Shown piece by piece: positions 1 through 12,134 of a stretch of DNA of 64,000 nt. The notes under the pieces are model-generated. The model was given only the letters and a program-made list of their open reading frames with translations. It was not told the origin of the DNA and ran no database searches. The position numbers and the translations under genes were made by a program. This stretch comes from Pseudisothecium myosuroides (Eukaryota; Streptophyta; Bryopsida; Hypnales; Lembophyllaceae). The stretch is from NCBI GenBank assembly GCA_951799445.1, contig OX637287.1, forward strand, positions 46,653,724-46,717,723, read 5' to 3'. Within the stretch, counting starts at the first letter, position 1. Each line of letters begins with the position of its first letter.

Positions 1-2568
1 AAATTTTCAAAGAAAAAAAATAAAAACTTCACTCGTAGTGAGCTGCCCAAAATCACTATGTTGCCAAAAAACAAAGTTTTTACATTTAGGGGTTAAAAAA
101 AAACTAATTAGAAATGCTATTAAGGGCTTTTTTGTAGATGCATCATTCATCCATGCAGTCACATGATTCACCAAGGTATTCTAATGTCATTATACACTCT
201 AATGTCATTATACAGACCTCAATTCAATATTAGAATAATTATACTCATTGAAAGTGTTATTACGTACGAAGTATATGATTTGAATTTAAAGAAAGGAAAA
301 TATTAAATTTCAAAGTAATATTGTTGTTAAAAAAATTAAAAATTAAAACATTAGCTGTAAAGAGGGGAATTCATTTTTTTATTGCTATGTTTAAGTTTAT
401 GTGGTTCTAGCAATTACACTAAATAAGCTAGAGTATATAAGCTAGACTAGCTTTTTATTCTTTAGTTGACTATTATCCTTTAGCTAGACTAGGGGTATTC
501 CAAATTTCCAAAATTGTGAAGATGTATTGTAAAATGCAATTGAAAATAATAATAAGATGACTCTCAAACAATATATAGTTGTAAAAATGATCCATAGATC
601 ATATCTATGAGGTTAGATCAACTAGTCTACAAACCAATATTTCTCAATAAAATTTGAAGCCAAAATATAGAAATTCCTCTATTATAAATTGTAAAATGAA
701 TATTTTTTATTTTCTAAAGAATTTTTTTCCTTTAAGTTCAAAATGTTAAGCTCTACTCATTATTTTTTATTTAAACAGATTTAAATCAAATTTTTTTGAA
801 GACTTACATTTTGCTTTTTTATTCAAGTCATTTTTGAAAGGATAATTTTTTTGAACTAAAAGGTTACTTTTTGAGTTTAGAATTAACAATGTCCTTTGAA
901 TTATAGAATATTGAAAAGAAATGTCTTTAGAGTTCATATTGTATAAATGTTAAAAAACTAATACAAGAATCTTCAAAAAAAAATCAATGGATAAAAAATG
1001 CATTTTTGTGTGCTTTGGATGTATTTATGTTCATCCGTTTGTTCAAAGTTTGATTGTTTAGTCCTTGAGGAGTCAGTGACCATATGTTCAAGTTTTGAAC
1101 AATGAACTGAATGAATGCAAACATTTTCTGAAACGTTTTTAATGCATACAAATACCTAGATTCTCCTAAATGCGAGTCTAAATGTTTGTAGATTCTTGAA
1201 CATTTGCAAAATGTATATTTTCAAAGCTTCCCTCTGTAAATACTCAATAGTTAAGAAATGTAATTATGTTCACTTCAAAAATTGACATCTCACTAATTCA
1301 AAAAATGGACATTCAAAAATGATTTTGAGTATTTAGTAGGATAAATATAATATATAATCACCATAATTAGGCCTTAACATTCTAAATTTAAAAGACAAAT
1401 TCTAATACTCAACCTACAATTGATTTGAGAATAAATTTTTAAATTTTTGTTCCTAATTTTTTTGATAAACATTTTTTTGAATAATTTATTGATACAACCA
1501 CTAAATATGATATATAGATACTAGCTTATAGCTATTGTCCAAATTCACCACAAAATAATTCTTTAACATGATGTTATGAATTAAACAACTTACTTCAATT
1601 TTTGAAAATTTGGGCTATTCCACAAATCTTAAGGAATTTACCTTCTTCTAGACGAAGATTAGATGTATTTTAATATTTAACTTTTTGAACTTTCAAAGTT
1701 TATATTAATAAAGGTATCTTACAAGTGAGTTTAAGAAAAATTTACAAATGGTCAAATTTTGAAAATCTTTTACAAAAAATTCCAAACCAATTCAAAAACA
1801 TTAAACCTCAAAAGTCCACAAAATGCAAGTAATTTTTTAGCACTTGAAATTTGATACAATAGTCAATAATTATCTTGTACAATAATACTAATATTCTATA
1901 TATAATTATTTTATAAATATAATTATATTTTTAGATTATAGTTTTATTAATTAAATAATATTTAAAAGAGAAGTATTAGATTCAAGCACATAATTGGATA
2001 ATTATAATATATAAATCATATTCTACAACTATAATAGAAAAATCACCAATAAATTTTTCTTCTAAATTGCATTTGTAATATATTTCTACAATTTTTTAAA
2101 CTTAAATAATAATTTTTGGTTTGGATTCCAAAGTAGCCACATTCAAATGTTTTTTTTAAATCCTATAATCTCCTATAATAAAACTCTAATAATTTCATGA
2201 TGAAGTTGTTATAACATGAAGAAAAATCTAAGCCAAGCTGTTTTGTAATTTTCTAACACTCAAGTAATATTTTGTGAATTTTCATAGATTTAAGGACGAT
2301 TTTTCTATACTAGACTCCTCTTAAATGGTTGCCCTGGATGTATAAAATGTTTTAATTCATACAATTGCAACAAAAGAACTCTTTAATTCAAATTGATCAT
2401 TCTTGAATGCTTCTTGGCATTTTATATGTGAATGTAGGTGACTACTTAAGATCCAATTGTAAGGTAGGTGCACCCATTTCTATCCACGTATCCACACTTT
2501 GACTGTAGAGTTCCTTAAATTGTCCCCAAAAATACCTTGAAATCGTCTCCATGCTTAATTGCAATTGC
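1..2568. other. AT-rich intergenic DNA, no gene seen
   Basis: No coding exon pair or RNA gene can be supported here. The block is very AT-rich and is probably made of old repeats: the part from about 484 to 1076 is a decayed copy of the TTAA-flanked element family described near 36-37 kb. Short reading frames here show no recognisable protein. Confidence 0.6.
484..1076 (+). repeat. Decayed copy of the TTAA-element family
   Basis: The stretch follows the same order of phrases as the copies at 36324-36895 and 37252-37816: a 'tttccaaaattgtgaagat' start, then a 'gatgactctcaaacaat' phrase, then 'tacaaaccaatattt'. Its right end still resembles the family end (TAGTCCTTGAGGAG versus GGTCCTTAAGGGG), but the flanking TTAA is gone. 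It lies in the same orientation as the two younger copies. Boundaries are approximate. Confidence 0.65.
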
Positions 2569-2819
2569 ATTAGGGAAAATTTGAGGGCAAGGGAGGGCCG
2601 TTTCAAGCATGTTCTCCTTATCTGTTGTCAAATTTTTTTTAAAAAAAATATTAAATTAAATTAAAAATATTATTATTATTAAAAAGTGAATATATATATA
2701 TTCAAAAAATCTGGTGCGGCACTCTCTCAACCACGTCAAATTGATGATGTGGCAAGTTTCCACAATCTGGAAACTTAAGATAACTCGCAGCCCTCCTTTC
2801 CCTTCAACTCTCTTCTAAT
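2569..2819. mobile_element. MITE with ATTAG-type ends, copy 1
   Basis: About 251 bp. The left end ATTAGGGAAAATTTGAGGG and right end CCCTTCAACTCTCTTCTAAT are imperfect inverted repeats. The centre is a poly-A/T rich tract followed by a CCACGTCA...GATGTGGC dyad. Three other copies are at 9653-9939, 30497-30783 and 38499-38726. No coding capacity. Superfamily not certain; no target duplication could be read with confidence. Confidence 0.65.
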
Positions 2820-3212
2820 GGTGGGCTTTGATTTTTTTAGATTTTAGTGCTAGAATCAATGCAACTTTACTAGAAAACTCTTTAAGGTGCTCTAGGGAGT
2901 TCTATTTTGAAAATTTGTAGATATTGGATGCCTTATCCAAAAATTCTATTTTTAAAAACTAAAATTAAAATTTTCAATTAAAAATATTGAAAAAATATTT
3001 TTTCTAAAAAAAATACTTCCAACTATGTTGAATTGCTTAAATGGAAGGTTACGGGATGTTCCTACATTAGATAGGAGAGAACTCAGTCAAAGAAATGCAT
3101 TATTTGGGTACATCTATCTAAAACTAAAGCAACTCTTTCCTTTATCATTTTAATGATTTAATTTCCACAATTTATTTTTATTTTTTCCTTCAAGGTAACC
3201 ACACCTAACTAT

Positions 3213-3385
3213 CACTATAAAAAACTCATGTTTTTAGGTGACAGATTTTAGATGACATCCAATGTAATAATCTCCAATGTAATATCTTACAATTATATTG
3301 GATGTTATTGTTGACATATAAACACGATTTATTACAGTGGATGTCACCTAAAATCTGTCACTCAAAATATGGCATTCTTATAATG
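3213..3385. mobile_element. CACTA-like MITE, 173 bp
   Basis: Terminal inverted repeats start CACTATAAAAAA on the left and read CATTATAAGAAT from the right; the repeats continue inward for about 57 bp (shared core GTGACAGATTTTAG and GATGACATCC-like). The element is bounded by the 3-bp direct repeat TAT (3210-3212 and 3386-3388). CACTA ends plus a 3-bp target duplication are the hallmarks of the En/Spm superfamily. No coding capacity, so it is a non-autonomous derivative. Confidence 0.8.
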
Positions 3386-3388
3386 TAT

Positions 3389-5649
3389 GACTTGTTTGCA
3401 AAACCATTTCATTAAGATTCTTGTCTAAAATAAAAATTCTCTAATGATGAGAGTGTAGGGTGGATTTTGGATCTTTCTATAATCAACACTTTGAAACTTA
3501 ACACTATATTCATACTCTGTCCAAAAAATAAATGTAAAAAGAATCTAAAATCTTTTTTACTCTAAAAGAAATCCAACAATATTTTAGACAATCCAATAAT
3601 GGGAACCAAGCTCAAATGCTAAATTTAGGTGCAAGTCCCTTATACTTCAACAACTAGGGAGAGTTGCAACTTGGATGAGGACTTGGAAATAATGAAGCAA
3701 ACTTTTATGCACCTAGAATTGGTCAAACCTTGCCATAAAAGACTAAATTTTTTCAAAATTCTACACAAAAGTGAACAACAGTTGCTAGGGAAGAATTGGA
3801 ATTGTTGGTTCACTCGGCTAAATTTTTGGGAGAAACTTGTGAAAAGCAGAAGAGGCAAGTTTCAAATTTCCAAAAAAATATTTTTTAAATTTAAATTTAA
3901 ACTATTTTGTTTCTTTCACTTTGACAAGAAGGCAAAACTAATCCAAATATGCAATTCCTCCCTATACACATAGAAGTGTAAAGACCATAAAATTTAATGA
4001 AGGCAATAGTGTTAACCAAGCCTTAAATTTAATGGACACCCGTGCCCTTCTCCATAATGTCCAACTTCCAAATTGCCCTTCAAAATGACATTTTAGCCTA
4101 AACTTTGCCCTTCCCAAGGTAAAAGTCATAAATAATTCTTGCCTTACCATTTTTTAAAATTAAAAATAACTAAAAAAATTGACATATATAATGCATAACT
4201 TGAATAATGATGATGCACAATCCAAGACTTCTATTTGTGCACTCAAAGCCTTTGAGGTGTCAAATAAAACTCTCATAATTTCATTAAAGGTACGGACTTG
4301 GCTTGTGCTCATTTATTGATTTTTTCCTTTTCCTTCCAATGTTGGATGGATGGACAATATGATATAGAAAAGTGACAAACATATGTGATGGGTTCCCAGG
4401 TTTAAGTGAAAATTATTAATGGATAATGTTAGATTGCCAACATAATGATGTCAGAAGCATGGAATCAAGGGAAAGCTTTGAATTTGGAACTATAAAAATT
4501 GGAAGTATGGCCACTATTTATGACGCGTATTATTTGGTTTCCCCCTCTCTACTGGGATACTTTGAATTTCTTACATCCTTTCTAGAGGACGACTTTGAAA
4601 AAATTCAAATGTCTAGGGATGTGCCAAGTGTTTAGGAAGGGCCAAATGCACGTCAAATTTTTAAGGCATGGAATTCATTGTAAAGTTCTCTCCAATTTGT
4701 ATAAGGGTTGTCAAAGGAAGGCTTAATTCACAAAGATCTATAAATAAGAAATTCACAAATACTAACAAAATTGCTACAAATTTGTACTCTTTTAAAAAAG
4801 GTATATAAATCCAATTTTATTTATTTTTAGAATTTATAATTACAATATCTTATTCTTGACTAGTATTAGGACCACATATGAAAATTTTGAGGTCTGAAGG
4901 CAATATATGTGTGATAAAATGTTCTTTTAATATTGCTTAGGCTTTTGACAATGTGGCTTTGTTGGACTTTTGAGCCCCATAACGCAAATTTTGTTTGTTC
5001 AAAAGATTAAAGGACTTCATATTTGACTGGAGCCTCAAGTTAGGAAGAAATTTGCAAATTTTCAAACCAAAATAATGTTGCAATTTGTATGCCCAAGTTT
5101 GAGCCAAAAAAAAAATGCATAATTTTTTTTCCAACCACTGGATTGTCATAAAAAATAGATTCCCTAATGTGATACGTCATTTTAGATGCCCAAATTTCTC
5201 AAAACCATTTTGAGTTGCAAGGAGCTTTAGGGATTTAACTCTAAAACAACGTTGAAGACCCAAAGTGTCCGATAGATGATTTCATTGTTCACTGTAGAAA
5301 CAAAGAATGCACTTGTTGGTCTAATAATTGGAGCATTTTAGTGACTACCTTGCTTAATATGGAGTTGTGTCTCTCTAGGGTTAACTAGGAATAGTACAAA
5401 AGTAGCTCATTAAAACACAACACCAAACTCCACCACGCCCTAAGCCCCAAATTTTGTTGTTTTCTAGAAGTTTCATCCTAATTTTTTCTCTTCAATTGAC
5501 ATTCTCCAACTCCAACTCCTTGCCCATCATTTCATGAACTTTATTTATGATCAACTCTAATTTCAACTAGGAAATTCATTTCTGATTCTAGCCGACAAAA
5601 TAGAAGTTCGCTCGTAAGGTAGTTTACTCTTAAAGCGACCATTTAAATC
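3389..5649. other. Intergenic DNA, no gene seen
   Basis: AT-rich sequence between two small transposons. Open frames up to 114 codons exist (for example 3629-3973) but are lysine/phenylalanine-rich, as expected from AT-rich noise, and show no domain. Nothing else recognised. Confidence 0.5.
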
Positions 5650-5902
5650 TACACAAAATAGTGAAATTAGGTTGCCCCACACTAATTTCTCGACATTTGA
5701 CACTAAATAAATATTTTTAGTTATTGTACAAGAATACACTATTTTTGAATTAGATACTGTTGTAATTGAGACTCATGAACCTCCATGTGTACAAATGAAA
5801 CTATTTTTAGAAAGATTTGTTGACTATAATGGCTTGTGAAGTAACTTTCAAGTTGTAAGGCAACCTAATTGTTAAGGCAATCTAATTGCACTATTTTGTG
5901 TA
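5650..5902. mobile_element. MITE with TACAC...AATAGTG ends, copy 1
   Basis: About 253 bp with 27-bp terminal inverted repeats differing at two positions: the left end starts TACACAAAATAGTGAAATTA and the right end, reversed, TACACAAAATAGTGCAATTA. A second copy of almost the same length is at 29087-29340, and a fragment lies near 60.1 kb. No coding capacity. Confidence 0.75.
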
Positions 5903-6152
5903 CCTATTGTAACTTATCATTGACAGTAATAGATATCTCAAGCAACATGTCACTCTTTCTTAGATAGGGTCCCATTTAGAACATGGTCGCTTTTAGAGCA
6001 GTTGCTTCCCGCCATAGCCAAGCTCTTTCCCCACATTGTCTCTCTTTTGGTTTTTGAATTCCCGCCATAGCCAACCTGCCTTGGGTTTCTCGTTTTCGAA
6101 TTCCCGCCCTCGTCCCCGCACCCCCTCCGCCCTCAGCTCGCCATAGCCATCG

Positions 6153-8693
6153 ATGCTTCCGACTCTCCCCTTGCGATTGCGAAGCTCCGTGGTGGGCGTG
6201 CGCACAGCGACGACGTTCGCATTTCATCAAGCGAGGCGTCGTCGATCAAGCGGGGGATCCTCCTCTCACGCAGCCATGGCGCTCGCGGGGCGAGGGGCGT
6301 TGATTGTGTTCGAAGGTCTGGATCGCAGCGGCAAAAGCTCCCAGTGTGCGCATCTCGCTTCCTTCTTGCAAGCCCAGGGCGTGGCCGTGGAGGCTTGGCG
6401 CTTCCCCGACCGCACCACGGCCATGGGACACATGATCTCGTCGTACTTGTCTTGCCAGACGGACTTGGACGATGCCGCCATTCACCTGCTCTTCTCGGCC
6501 AATCGATGGGAGAAACGGTACTTACTACCTGTTGCCCACCCCTAGAGTCCGTTTCCATGCCTTTCGACGATGAGCTCGCGTCCCTGGATTGCGAGTTTGG
6601 TTGCGATTTTGAATTGTGTCTGTGCTGAAGGTGAGGCAGGGTTTAGGTTTGACCAATTTTCGAGAATTAGCAGTAGGGAAATGGTTTGAGAGTTCAATTG
6701 TGAGGAATTTGGGGACTCCCAAGATCACCAGTTTTGCTTTTGAGCATAGTTTCGATTATGCTGCTGAGTCCGTTTCGATGCCTTTCGACGATGAAGCTCG
6801 CGTCCCTGGATTGCGCATTTGGTTGCGATTTTGAATTGTGTCTGTGCTGAAGGCGAGGCAGGGTTTAGGTTTGACCAATTTTCAAGAATTCGCAATAGGA
6901 AACTGGTTTTGAGAGTTGGGGAGAGTTTAATTGTAAGGAATTTGAGGCTCCCACGATCATCAGTTTTGCTTTTGAGCATAGTTCCAATTATGTTGCTAGT
7001 GGTTGTAATTTTACTTGATTTAGTTGGCAAATGAAAGAGGTTTCTACCGCACCAAAAAATGTGTTATTTGGATACTAGATGCGAAAGTTTTGAAGAGTCA
7101 AAGTTTTATTTAATGTTTTATAATCGTTTCCTTCGGCAAGGGGAACATGTGGAATACGGGAATGTACACCAGCTGATCAAGTGGTGCTTTTGGGTCCCTA
7201 ACAATTATGAGTGTCCGCACCTTATGTCTATGCATATTTTCTTGTTTCTATGCATGTTTTCTTGTTGGCAAATGAAAGTGCATTACCTTGCACTGAAGAA
7301 TGTGGATGCCATGAGCAAATGCTATGAAGTGGGAAAGTTCATATGGGTAGATGTTCTAAATTTGCAACTTCAGATGCTTTAAAAGAGGTGTACCTATTGT
7401 CTAAGATCTTTGGGTGGCAATTTTGGGAGTCCTACCTTTGACCTGTTGAAGCTGCACGTCGGATATTCATGTGAGACTGAAATGAAATGGTGGCAGGTTA
7501 TTGATGGAATCGAAGCTGAGGGAGGGGATTACATTGGTGGTTGATCGGTACTCGTACTCGGGTGTGGCATTCTCAGCAGCTAAAGGTCTTGATTTAGATT
7601 GGTGCAAGGTGAGCACTTGCTTTCTCAAATTTTCTCTATGATGTCTATAATCATCATGTCAGTTCTGTGCGTTGTACCTCCAAGCTGAAATAAATGATAA
7701 ATAATGGATGTAATATCCGATTAATCAGTATGAAGCGAGGGCATTCAGGTAGAAGATCTTTTTGGGGTGGGTGGGTTCGTTTGGGGGATCCTATTGACGA
7801 GTCCAATGCCGTGGGTTCTGAATATTCTGCTTTCCTGCCGGGTTTTTTAATTCAGCTCAGCATTCGAGAGACTTGATATGATTAGTACGAAATTTCATCG
7901 TTCCATCATTCTGGCAGGTTGAATACATCCGTAAAATGGAATCTAATTGAAAATCTGCTAACTTCATTTTGACAGGCACCAGAGGTAGGGCTTCCAGCTC
8001 CAGATCTTGTCCTCTATCTCGACATTTCTGCAGAGGTACATTCTTTGTTGAAATCTGGCAAGTCGTCTTTTGGGATGCTATTCCCTGTGAATAGATGGTT
8101 TGGGAAATGACGAAATGATTACTGTCTTGGCCTTTCCATTAATTTGGTGATGTGCTTTATTCCTGATGTGACAAGATATCTGCAGCATGCTTTGTTTCGT
8201 GGGAAAGACCAAGTGTGGTCTTAATTTGACCATCTTCGCACTCTTGTTAAGCTCAATAAGATCGATGTTCCCCGCTTGTCCAATGTTCCAGGTAGCTGCA
8301 GCAAGAGGAGGTTACGGTGGCGAGAGATATGAAAAGCTTGAGTTTCAGAAGAAAGTTGAGCAAAAATTTAAATCCTTGAAGGACACGGCCTGGCAGGTAC
8401 TTCATCTGATTTCATTGTGTATTATGTATGGTTGCGGGGACAGTATTTGTCAGATGTATTGGCGTTGTTGTTTTCATCTCCTTGATGTTAGAATTGTTCC
8501 AAGCGTCGCTTGGTGTCACCAATAACCTTATTCTTGCACTTACATGTTGCAGAGTGTGGATGCTACACAATCGATGGATTCTATTCAGTCTGAAATAAGA
8601 GATTGGTCTGTCAAAGTCATCCAAGAGTGCCTAGATGGCCGCGAGCTCATGCAAATGTGGCCAATGGAGTCAAGAAAGCGAATCCTTCAATGA
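6153..8693 (+). CDS. Thymidylate kinase (dTMP kinase), five exons
   Basis: Phosphorylates dTMP to dTDP with ATP, for DNA synthesis. Exons 6153-6517, 7497-7608, 7976-8035, 8292-8396 and 8553-8693 have GT-AG borders and agreeing phases, giving 260 residues. Visible: P-loop [10 protein letters not shown] (residues 54-63), the DRY/dTMP-binding motif [13 protein letters not shown] in exon 2, [10 protein letters not shown] in exon 3 and the lid [10 protein letters not shown] in exon 4, all in the order of eukaryotic TMPK. Residues 1-41 are an Arg/Ser-rich, acid-poor leader before Met42 (6276), which has a good start context; the leader looks like an organelle-targeting peptide, so two start codons could give an organellar and a cytosolic/nuclear form (inference). 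Intron 1 carries a tandem duplication and a dispersed repeat. The C-terminus extends past the core fold as in plant homologues. Identity is secure; the start choice is less so. Confidence 0.93.
6545..6998. repeat. Tandem duplication inside TMPK intron 1
   Basis: Two direct copies, about 6545-6765 and 6766-6998, both starting with GAGTCCGTTTC and sharing phrases such as GACCAATTTTC and GTTTTGCTTTTGAGCATAGTT. They differ by small substitutions and indels. The first copy begins shortly after the intron donor at 6518. Confidence 0.85.
6999..7330 (+). repeat. Dispersed repeat in TMPK intron 1 (third copy of a family)
   Basis: Contains the phrases 'GCACCAAAAAATGTGTTATTTGGATAC' (broken here: gcaccaaaaaatgtg / ttatttggatac) and 'agtcaaagtt', matching the repeats at about 16578-16800 and 35713-35880. 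Transposon type unknown; both ends are unclear. Confidence 0.5.
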
Positions 8694-9308
8694 TAAATTA
8701 CATCACAGCAGCATCATGTTTACCCAAGTCACCAACTGCCGGAGGAACCGAATTGGTCATGAGGCAATTGAATTCAGTCAAGGACTGTCGATGTAAATGC
8801 ACCTGTGCGGACCAAGAGCTTCAACTTCAACTTAGGACAACGTTACTACCAGGTTGTTGTTTTTGGACCCGTGTCGCTCCCTCTGGCTTCACTGCACAGG
8901 CCGCTTTTGGAGGGACTGCGGCGCAGTGGTCAGATTTGGCAGAATCTGACAAAATTTTGCCAGAAAAAAAAAGCCCTGGTTATTACCCGCTTCATGTTTT
9001 GGGAAGAGATACGTTTAAAGCAGTCACGGTATAGGGAAGTTGTGTACATATAAGACATGGTTGTCTTTGCCATGATACTTCCAATTCTTCTCCCTTCAAT
9101 GGAAAGGTACAGTATGCATATATTGCAGAAATATAATGGGCAGAATGATTGCTGTTCAACTAGTTTCTTCATCTTAACGATCAGTGAAATTCTCCATCTT
9201 TAAAGATCCATCATTGTTAAAGCATTTGTTGTCAGGCATTATGCTCACTATAGAAGAGATTGACGACAGATGTGAACTGGACTAGACTACAATGGCGTAG
9301 AGTATCAG
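8694..9308. other. TMPK 3' region and intergenic DNA
   Basis: Downstream of the TMPK stop. The start of this stretch is probably its 3' untranslated region. Overlapping short frames (8603-9034 and others) cross the true stop in other frames and have no support. Confidence 0.5.
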
Positions 9309-9413
9309 TAAAATTTGCAGAGTTGCTGTCACGACTTCAGCACCTCATGGAGCTCAAGTTGTAATTAGAAATTCCTAGCTCCCTATATTTGCAGGCAACT
9401 CTGCAAATTTTGT
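9309..9413. repeat. Hairpin-forming inverted repeat
   Basis: AAAATTTGCAGAGTTGC at about 9311-9327 is repeated in perfect reverse complement (GCAACTCTGCAAATTTT) at about 9394-9410, with a 66-base loop. Could be a small foldback element or a structured transcript end. Confidence 0.6.
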
Positions 9414-9424
9414 TCACTCGGAAA

Positions 9425-10711
9425 AGGTAAGATAACTACACCCAAAATTGCTCGATTAAGTTTTGTGGCATGAACAATATGCTCTAGAAAATGAACAACA
9501 GTTTTTTTATATTGGTGAAGGACTATGAATCAAAATGCAAGTGATTCCATAATTTTTGGATGCATTGTCAATTAGTTACAAATTTTCAAAGATGCAAGGT
9601 GTATGGTGCTAAAAGTGTTGTCTAGGTGATGTCAAAATCCATTCAATGCACCATTACATGGGATTTTAGGGGTCTAAAGGGCTGTGAGTTCTCTTGAGTT
9701 CCCAGACTGTGGGAATTGTGATTTGGTACAATCTGATGTGGTATAACTACTGCCATGTGAGATATTAAATATTTTTTTCCAAAAAATTAATTATTTTTAA
9801 TTATTCTTTAAATTTTAACTTTAAAAAAAAAAAATAAAAAAATTTAATTTAAATATTTTGGTAGCGGCACTGTTCATTTCAACAAGGGAACAAGATTGAA
9901 CCAACCCTTTAAGCCCCCCCCCCAAAAAAAACATCTAATGCATGAAGAAATGACACTAGTAAGGTAATCACACCTAAAATAGACCACTCTTCATTCCTCA
10001 ATATCAATCCCTATTTTTGAAGGGAAAATGAATTGGAAGGATATCCAAAATGGTGCATATTACAAGGACAAGTGTAATATGGAGTTAAGGCCCATTTTTG
10101 AGTAGTGTGCAACTCTATTAATAGAACTATGGAGGTGGCAACCTCACAAGTGGTCCATTTTGGGTATACTTTCCATTGGCTTATCTTCTTTTCTTTGACA
10201 TTTCTTCATGTGCATCAAATGGATTTTGGTATCACCTAGATGACACTTTTAACATCCTACACCTTGTATCTTTGAAATTTTGTAACTAATTCACAATGCA
10301 TCCAAAAATTATGGAACCACTTGCATTTTAATACATAGTCCTTCACCAACACACAAAAATTGTTGTTCATTCTCCAGAGCATATTGGTCATGCTACAAAG
10401 CTTAACTATGCAATTTTAAGTGTAGTTACCTCACATGACACTTTCAACACCCTAAACCTTGCATCTTTGAAAGTTTGTAACTAAATCACAATGCATTCAA
10501 ACAATAGAAAGTGTACCCAAAATCAACCACTTGTAAGGTTGCCACCTCCACAATACTGTGTTTAAAGCTACACACTAGTCAAAATGGGCCCCAACTCCAC
10601 CTTACACTTGTCCTTCCAATCTACACCATTTTGGGTAACCTCCCTATTCATTTTCCCTTCAAAAATACAGGTTGATGTCAAGGAGAGGTCCATTTCAGGT
10701 GTAGGTACCTT
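9425..10711. mobile_element. Composite of large inverted-repeat (foldback) elements
   Basis: Two pairs of long inverted arms are interleaved. Arm A (9425-9652, resuming after 9939) is reversed at about 10190-10431; arm B (9962-10185) is reversed at about 10500-10710. Outer ends share AGGTAA...ACACC. The arms carry phrases such as ATGCATTGTGAATTAGTTAC and GGAGGTGGCAACCT in both orientations. The 749-bp part 9962-10710 is bounded by AGGTAATCACACC and its imperfect complement, each flanked by TA. No coding capacity. An ATTAG-type MITE sits within arm A. Confidence 0.7.
9653..9939. mobile_element. MITE with ATTAG-type ends, copy 2, nested
   Basis: About 287 bp, from ATTACATGGGATTTTAGGGG to a right end reading ACATCTAAT. 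It interrupts arm A of the surrounding foldback element: the uninterrupted opposite arm reads (reversed) ATTTGATGCACATGAAGAAATG, whereas here the same phrase is split around the insert. That proves a later insertion. It contains a C9-A8 homopolymer pair near its right end. Confidence 0.7.
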
Positions 10712-11219
10712 AGTCTCAGCTGTTCTTCGATCTCTAAAAAAACATCAGAAGAGCAAAAATCGACCCAATCAGACCGCTAACAAACTCGTTACAGTCACAG
10801 GCTCGTTAATGGGAGGCCTTCACAAGTCAAATCTGGAGTACAGTAAGGGCTAAAGATCTGACAATGGTGCACATATCTTGCACGCCTAAACCCTAAACCC
10901 TGTGGTGATCTGTTGAAAAATGTTCTAACTTAGGCTTGATCTCATCGAATTTGGTTTCATCTCATCTTAGGCTTGATCTCATCTCATGCACCAGGGTACT
11001 CTTAACCTACAAATAAGACTTCGTCGCCTTCGAAATCTTCAGTATGCTAGGTCTGCACGGAGGTCCTCAATACTACATTTGACCCACATCAGGATACGGT
11101 GTGTAATGATCCTGCACACAATCTGAAAATCTGGGTCTGCACTGAGTTGCAGTGGAACTAGGGTTTTAGGGTTTAGGTAAAAAATGTTCGCACCAATACG
11201 ATGCTTCGGGTGCGGTAAA
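10712..11219. other. Short spacer with telomere-like motif and direct repeats
   Basis: Contains a CCTAAACCCTAAACCCTG telomere-like string near 10886 and, at about 11010-11090, a phrase (GACTTCGTCGCCTTC...GGTCTGCAC) repeated in diverged form at about 11668-11740, which lies in the intron of the neighbouring gene. No gene seen. Confidence 0.5.
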
Positions 11220-12107
11220 CTACCCAGATGCGTCTTCACCAAAATCTTCTCTGCGTACTTTGTAAGGTCCCCAGTAGAGCACGGGCTTCATGATAGGAAT
11301 GGCCTGCCCCGGATGCTCTGCCCAGTACCGTTCCTGCGCAACCACTGGACAGATAAGCCGAGAATCTGCAACAGATAAACCCTAATTAATTTTCACAATA
11401 GAGAACTCGGGGAACTGGGAGGACGAAACTCAACATACTATAATATTTCTAACCTCCAGATTCCTGCTACGAAGACCCCGTTCCTGGCTTCAGAATGCTC
11501 TTCGAAGACCCTCATACATCACAAACCCTAAATAGCAAAGCGAGAAATCTTTGTGATAAGGCAAGAACGACCAAAAAGCTGTGCAGCTGTGCTATTTAGA
11601 GTCTAACCAGATTCTACAGATTCACATTGGAATTCGGTAACCCTAAATACAATAGTGTCCTCTATACTTCAGAGAGGACTTCGTTGCCTTCAATATTACC
11701 ATAATTCGCCGGGTCTGCACAACGAATCCTCCGTAGTACTCATGTCTCACCTGAATTCCCCAAGACAAAAAAATTCTCGAGAGATTGCCATCGCTGATCA
11801 TTTAGGGTTAAGAGTCTGCCAATTAGGATCCAATTGAGAAGCAAAACTCGCACCCCGCACGTACCTTGTGGAGCTGCTCGGTGACCGCGGCCGCCACCAC
11901 GCCGGAGTAGAACGCCAAAATGTTGATGACGAGCAGCGGCGCCATGGACTTGGGCCGCTCGTACGGCTCCACCATGTCCCACAACTGGTCGCGATTCAGG
12001 CGGGCGTCCGTCCGTCGCGCCCACCATCGCCACAGCGACTCGCCCAGCATCTTGTTGGGCGCATCGCCCAGCGATCGCCGCCCTTGCCAGAATATATTCT
12101 TCTTCAT
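11220..12107 (-). CDS. Conserved single-pass membrane protein, 118 residues, two exons
   Basis: Function unknown. Exon 1 is 12107-11865 and exon 2 is 11333-11220, joined in phase 0 with GT-AG borders, giving 118 residues. Exon 1 has a Trp/Arg-rich N-terminal part (RWWARRTDARL near residues 28-38), then WDMVEPYERPKSMAPLL and a hydrophobic segment at about 55-76. Exon 2 starts ERYWAEHPGQAIPIMKP and continues LYWGPYKVRRED. The pattern (PYERP before a transmembrane helix, then YW-EHPG and a MKP...W-P-K-R tail) recalls a small plant-conserved protein that I remember only as uncharacterised; I give no name. The length and Arg-rich start would suit an inner mitochondrial or ER membrane, which is inference only. 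Three diverged tandem repeats lie in its upstream region. Confidence 0.75.
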
Positions 12108-12134
12108 AGCGGATCTCGCGCGCGCCACGACAAT

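Noticed and set aside
3629..3973. 114-codon open frame on the plus strand
   Set aside because: AT-driven Lys/Phe/Asn composition, no domain, no supporting splice sites; looks like chance in AT-rich DNA.
6133..6558. Minus-strand frames (up to 141 codons) across TMPK exon 1
   Set aside because: Shadows of the GC-rich TMPK exon in other frames.
10880..10905. Telomere-like CCTAAACCC repeats as an interstitial telomere
   Set aside because: Only two to three units here and at 39.57 kb; short telomere-like boxes are common near plant transcript starts.
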